64,000 bases of DNA from Schoenoplectus triqueter (Eukaryota > Streptophyta > Magnoliopsida > Poales > Cyperaceae), in contig CAXKVV010000282.1 in NCBI GenBank assembly GCA_964058805.1, positions 1 through 64,000 on the forward strand, read 5' to 3'. Position numbers and translations under genes: made by a program. The notes beneath the pieces are model-generated. The model made no database searches and was not told the origin of the DNA. It was given only the letters and a program-made list of their open reading frames with translations. Below are positions 62,060-64,000 of this stretch, piece after piece. Every line of letters begins with the position of its first letter. The first letter of the stretch is position 1.

Positions 62060-62158
62060 GTAGTGCACTTGTTTGCTGTGAATTCCTTTTGTATTATTTG
62101 AAATAGTTTTGGTATTTTGGTATTTGAATGTTAGGTCCTTAGATCTAACAAAGCCAAT

Positions 62159-62611
62159 TGTTAGACAAATTGTGGATGAAAGCGGGTAGAAAGAAGAACA
62201 AGAGGATAAAGATGATAGGATAATATTTATGTTTTAGTTTTTGGAGTAATAGTTCATTCATTCAACAACTACAATAGCAGGCCAGCATCACCTATTTATA
62301 CAAAGTTCTATGCTGTAATAGTAAAAGTAATAATGACAATTACTCTACTGACAAAGCAGATAAACATAACAGAATTTCAAAATATGGATAACGGTTTGCT
62401 AATTCCCTTCTCCAGTTGCTACCACGCTTCACCTCCATTTCATCGCTTACCGGGCTACCCGCTTCAACATATCTTGTGTCACGCATTCTGCTCCACTCGG
62501 CCCATTTCCAGCGCCTGACCTGCTTCTCTCGCGCTATCTCCTTTTACAACCATATTTGAATTTAAATCCACAACGGTCCCCAGCCTTTCTGTTCCTTATG
62601 CTGACATTACA
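62159..62611 (-). repeat. 3' LTR of the gypsy element
   Basis: On the minus strand it runs TGTAATGTCAGC...TCTAACA, 453 bp. The purine tract abuts its start. Confidence 0.8.
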
Positions 62612-62642
62612 CTCCCCTTCCCTTTAAGCTTGTCCTCAAGCT

Positions 62643-64000
62643 TAGATAAGGAAAATTGAATTTTTAACTGGTCATAATCCTCCCAAGTAGCGTCTTCTAC
62701 ATCAAAATTGGACCATTGTACCAGTATTTCTACTCCCACTTAGTTATTCTTTTTCACAATTCTACGATCAAGGATTGCCACTGGTTCCACTTTGACTTGC
62801 CCTTTAGCCCCTACCAGTGGAAGAGAACTGCTGATTGATACTGCAGGGCCTACCCTCTTTTTCAATTGAGAAACATGAAAAACAGGATGAATGAGGGAAC
62901 CTGGGTTTAGATTAAGTCTGTAAGCTACTTGGCCAACTCTCTCCAGCACCTCAAAGGGTCCATAGAACTTGGACAGTAATTTGTGTGTTCCTATTTTGCC
63001 CTTAACAGAAACCTGTCTATAGGGTTGAAGTTTTAGATAGACCCAATCCCCTACATGGAAAGTTCTCTCACTCCTTTTTAAGTCAGCATACTTCTTCATA
63101 CGGCCTTGAGCCTTGATCAATTGATCCTTAACTAACCTCACTGTTTGTTGTCTGTCCCGTAGCAATTCAGTAACTGCTGGGTTACAGCTCTTAGGAACTG
63201 ACCCCAAACTCAATTGGGAAGGTGCATAACCATACAGAGCTTCAAAGGGGTACATTTAATTGCTGTATGGAAATTCGTGTTATACCACTATTCTGCAAGA
63301 GGTATCCATTTGGCCCAAGTTTTAGGAGTTTGAAACACCATGCACCTGAGATAATTTTCTATGCATTGGTTCAATCTCTCAGATTGGCCATCGGTTTGTG
63401 GGTGATAAGCCGTGCTAAAGTTTAATTTGATTCCCAATTTGCCCATAATCTCTTTCCAAAAAACACTGGTAAACACTGGGTCACGGTCAGTGATGATTTT
63501 CATGAGTAGACCATGTAGCCTGTAAATAGAATCTAAAAACAGCTGAGCTACATCTGATGCCTTGAATGGATGGGCAAGAGTTATCAAGTGATAATATTTT
63601 GTGAATTTATCAATCACCACCAATAGTGTGCCCTTACCCCCACTCCTAGGTAAACCCATTACAAAATCCATAGTAATTACCTCCCAAACGTTATCTGGCA
63701 CTGGAATTGGTTCAAGCAACCCTGGATTTAGCACATTCTCCCCTTTGTTCAGTTGGCAAACATCACAGTGCTTGACATGTTCTAACACTGTTTCTTTAAG
63801 TTTTGGCGAGTAGAAATGCCTCTTCACTCTATGATAGGTCCCTATGATTCCTGAGTGGCCACCCACACTGGAATTGTGAAGTGATTCTATCATTTTGGTC
63901 CTCCAATTACTGGTACTACCCACATAGATTCTTCTATCTTTCCTTATGACTCCTTCATGGACTGTTATACCCTCAAGTAAGGATTCTCCTTTGTGATTGC
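62643..64000 (-). pseudogene. Gypsy integrase with chromodomain, broken
   Basis: 63288 to the window edge: integrase with the HHCC zinc region (GGHSGIIGTYHRVKRHFY, then CDVCQLNKGE), first catalytic Asp in TMDFVMGLP, second in TDRDPVFTSVFW and Glu in DGQSERLNQ, so the D-D-E set is intact. A TAG at 63288-63290 ends it. Coding similarity continues but changes frame near 63255. 62740-63255 holds FEALYGYAPSQLSL, the GPFEVLERVGQVAYRL barrel region and the start of the chromodomain (PVAILDRRIV). A TAA (62740-62742) splits the chromodomain; its second half (ILVQWSNFDVEDATWEDYD) follows in the same frame. The element is therefore inactive. Confidence 0.88.

Larger units (their letters stand above)
62159..64000 (-). 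mobile_element. Ty3/gypsy chromovirus, 3' part, in the first coding intron of the clustered-mitochondria gene
   Basis: The minus strand shows pol (integrase then chromodomain), a purine tract AAAGGGAAGGGGAG, then the 3' LTR at 62159-62611. CCAAT (62154-62158) is the likely target site on this side. The 5' part lies beyond the window. It is antisense to the host gene and starts 100 bp after its first coding exon. Confidence 0.88.

Noticed and set aside
1..64000. A novel multi-gene defence or biosynthetic cluster
   Set aside because: The three cellular genes are unrelated in function and far apart; nothing in the sequence links them.

Overview
This is nuclear plant DNA. It is AT-rich, its genes are split by long introns, and most of the sequence consists of transposable elements. 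Three plant protein genes, or parts of genes, can be read exon by exon with consistent phase and GT-AG junctions. The GC-rich first exon of the dioxygenase gene beside AT-rich introns hints at a monocot, but the species cannot be named from the sequence.

Layout: (1) 120-3365, a decayed hAT transposase gene (BED finger, DUF659-like, hAT C-terminal pieces) split by a hAT MITE. (2) 5317-11961, minus strand, a five-exon gene for a conserved plant protein of about 461 aa with no function I recognise. A Helitron lies about 300 bp upstream of its start codon. (3) 12.7-23.7 kb, gene-poor DNA with long-hairpin MITEs, a GC-rich minisatellite and LINE stubs. (4) 23742-34195, minus strand, a seven-exon 2-oxoglutarate/Fe(II) dioxygenase of about 359 aa. 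Intron 6 holds an RTE-type LINE abutting the exon 7 acceptor, and intron 1 holds a 4-kb non-autonomous LTR element. (5) 35-43 kb, a Tourist-like element carrying about 1.1 kb of AAT-type microsatellite, three hAT MITEs and a possible solo LTR. (6) 43.8-48.2 kb, a tandem repeat array interrupted by an internally deleted Ty1/copia element. (7) 48-56 kb, mostly unassigned repeats. (8) 55968-56769, a small promoter-bearing reading frame with two in-frame stops. (9) 57-61.4 kb, MITEs and two Helitrons facing each other, one carrying about 1.2 kb of foreign DNA. (10) 61795-62059, plus strand, first coding exon of a clustered-mitochondria (FRIENDLY/FMT-like) gene. Its first coding intron holds a Ty3/gypsy chromovirus that runs off the window.

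The three cellular genes show no sign of a shared pathway. The notable biology is in the mobile DNA: a hAT MITE family with intact 8-bp target duplications, Helitrons with A|T flanks near two promoters, and a LINE whose target duplication copied a splice acceptor. I found no CRISPR, operon or prokaryotic-type system, no tRNA or rRNA gene, and no convincing wholly new multi-gene system.
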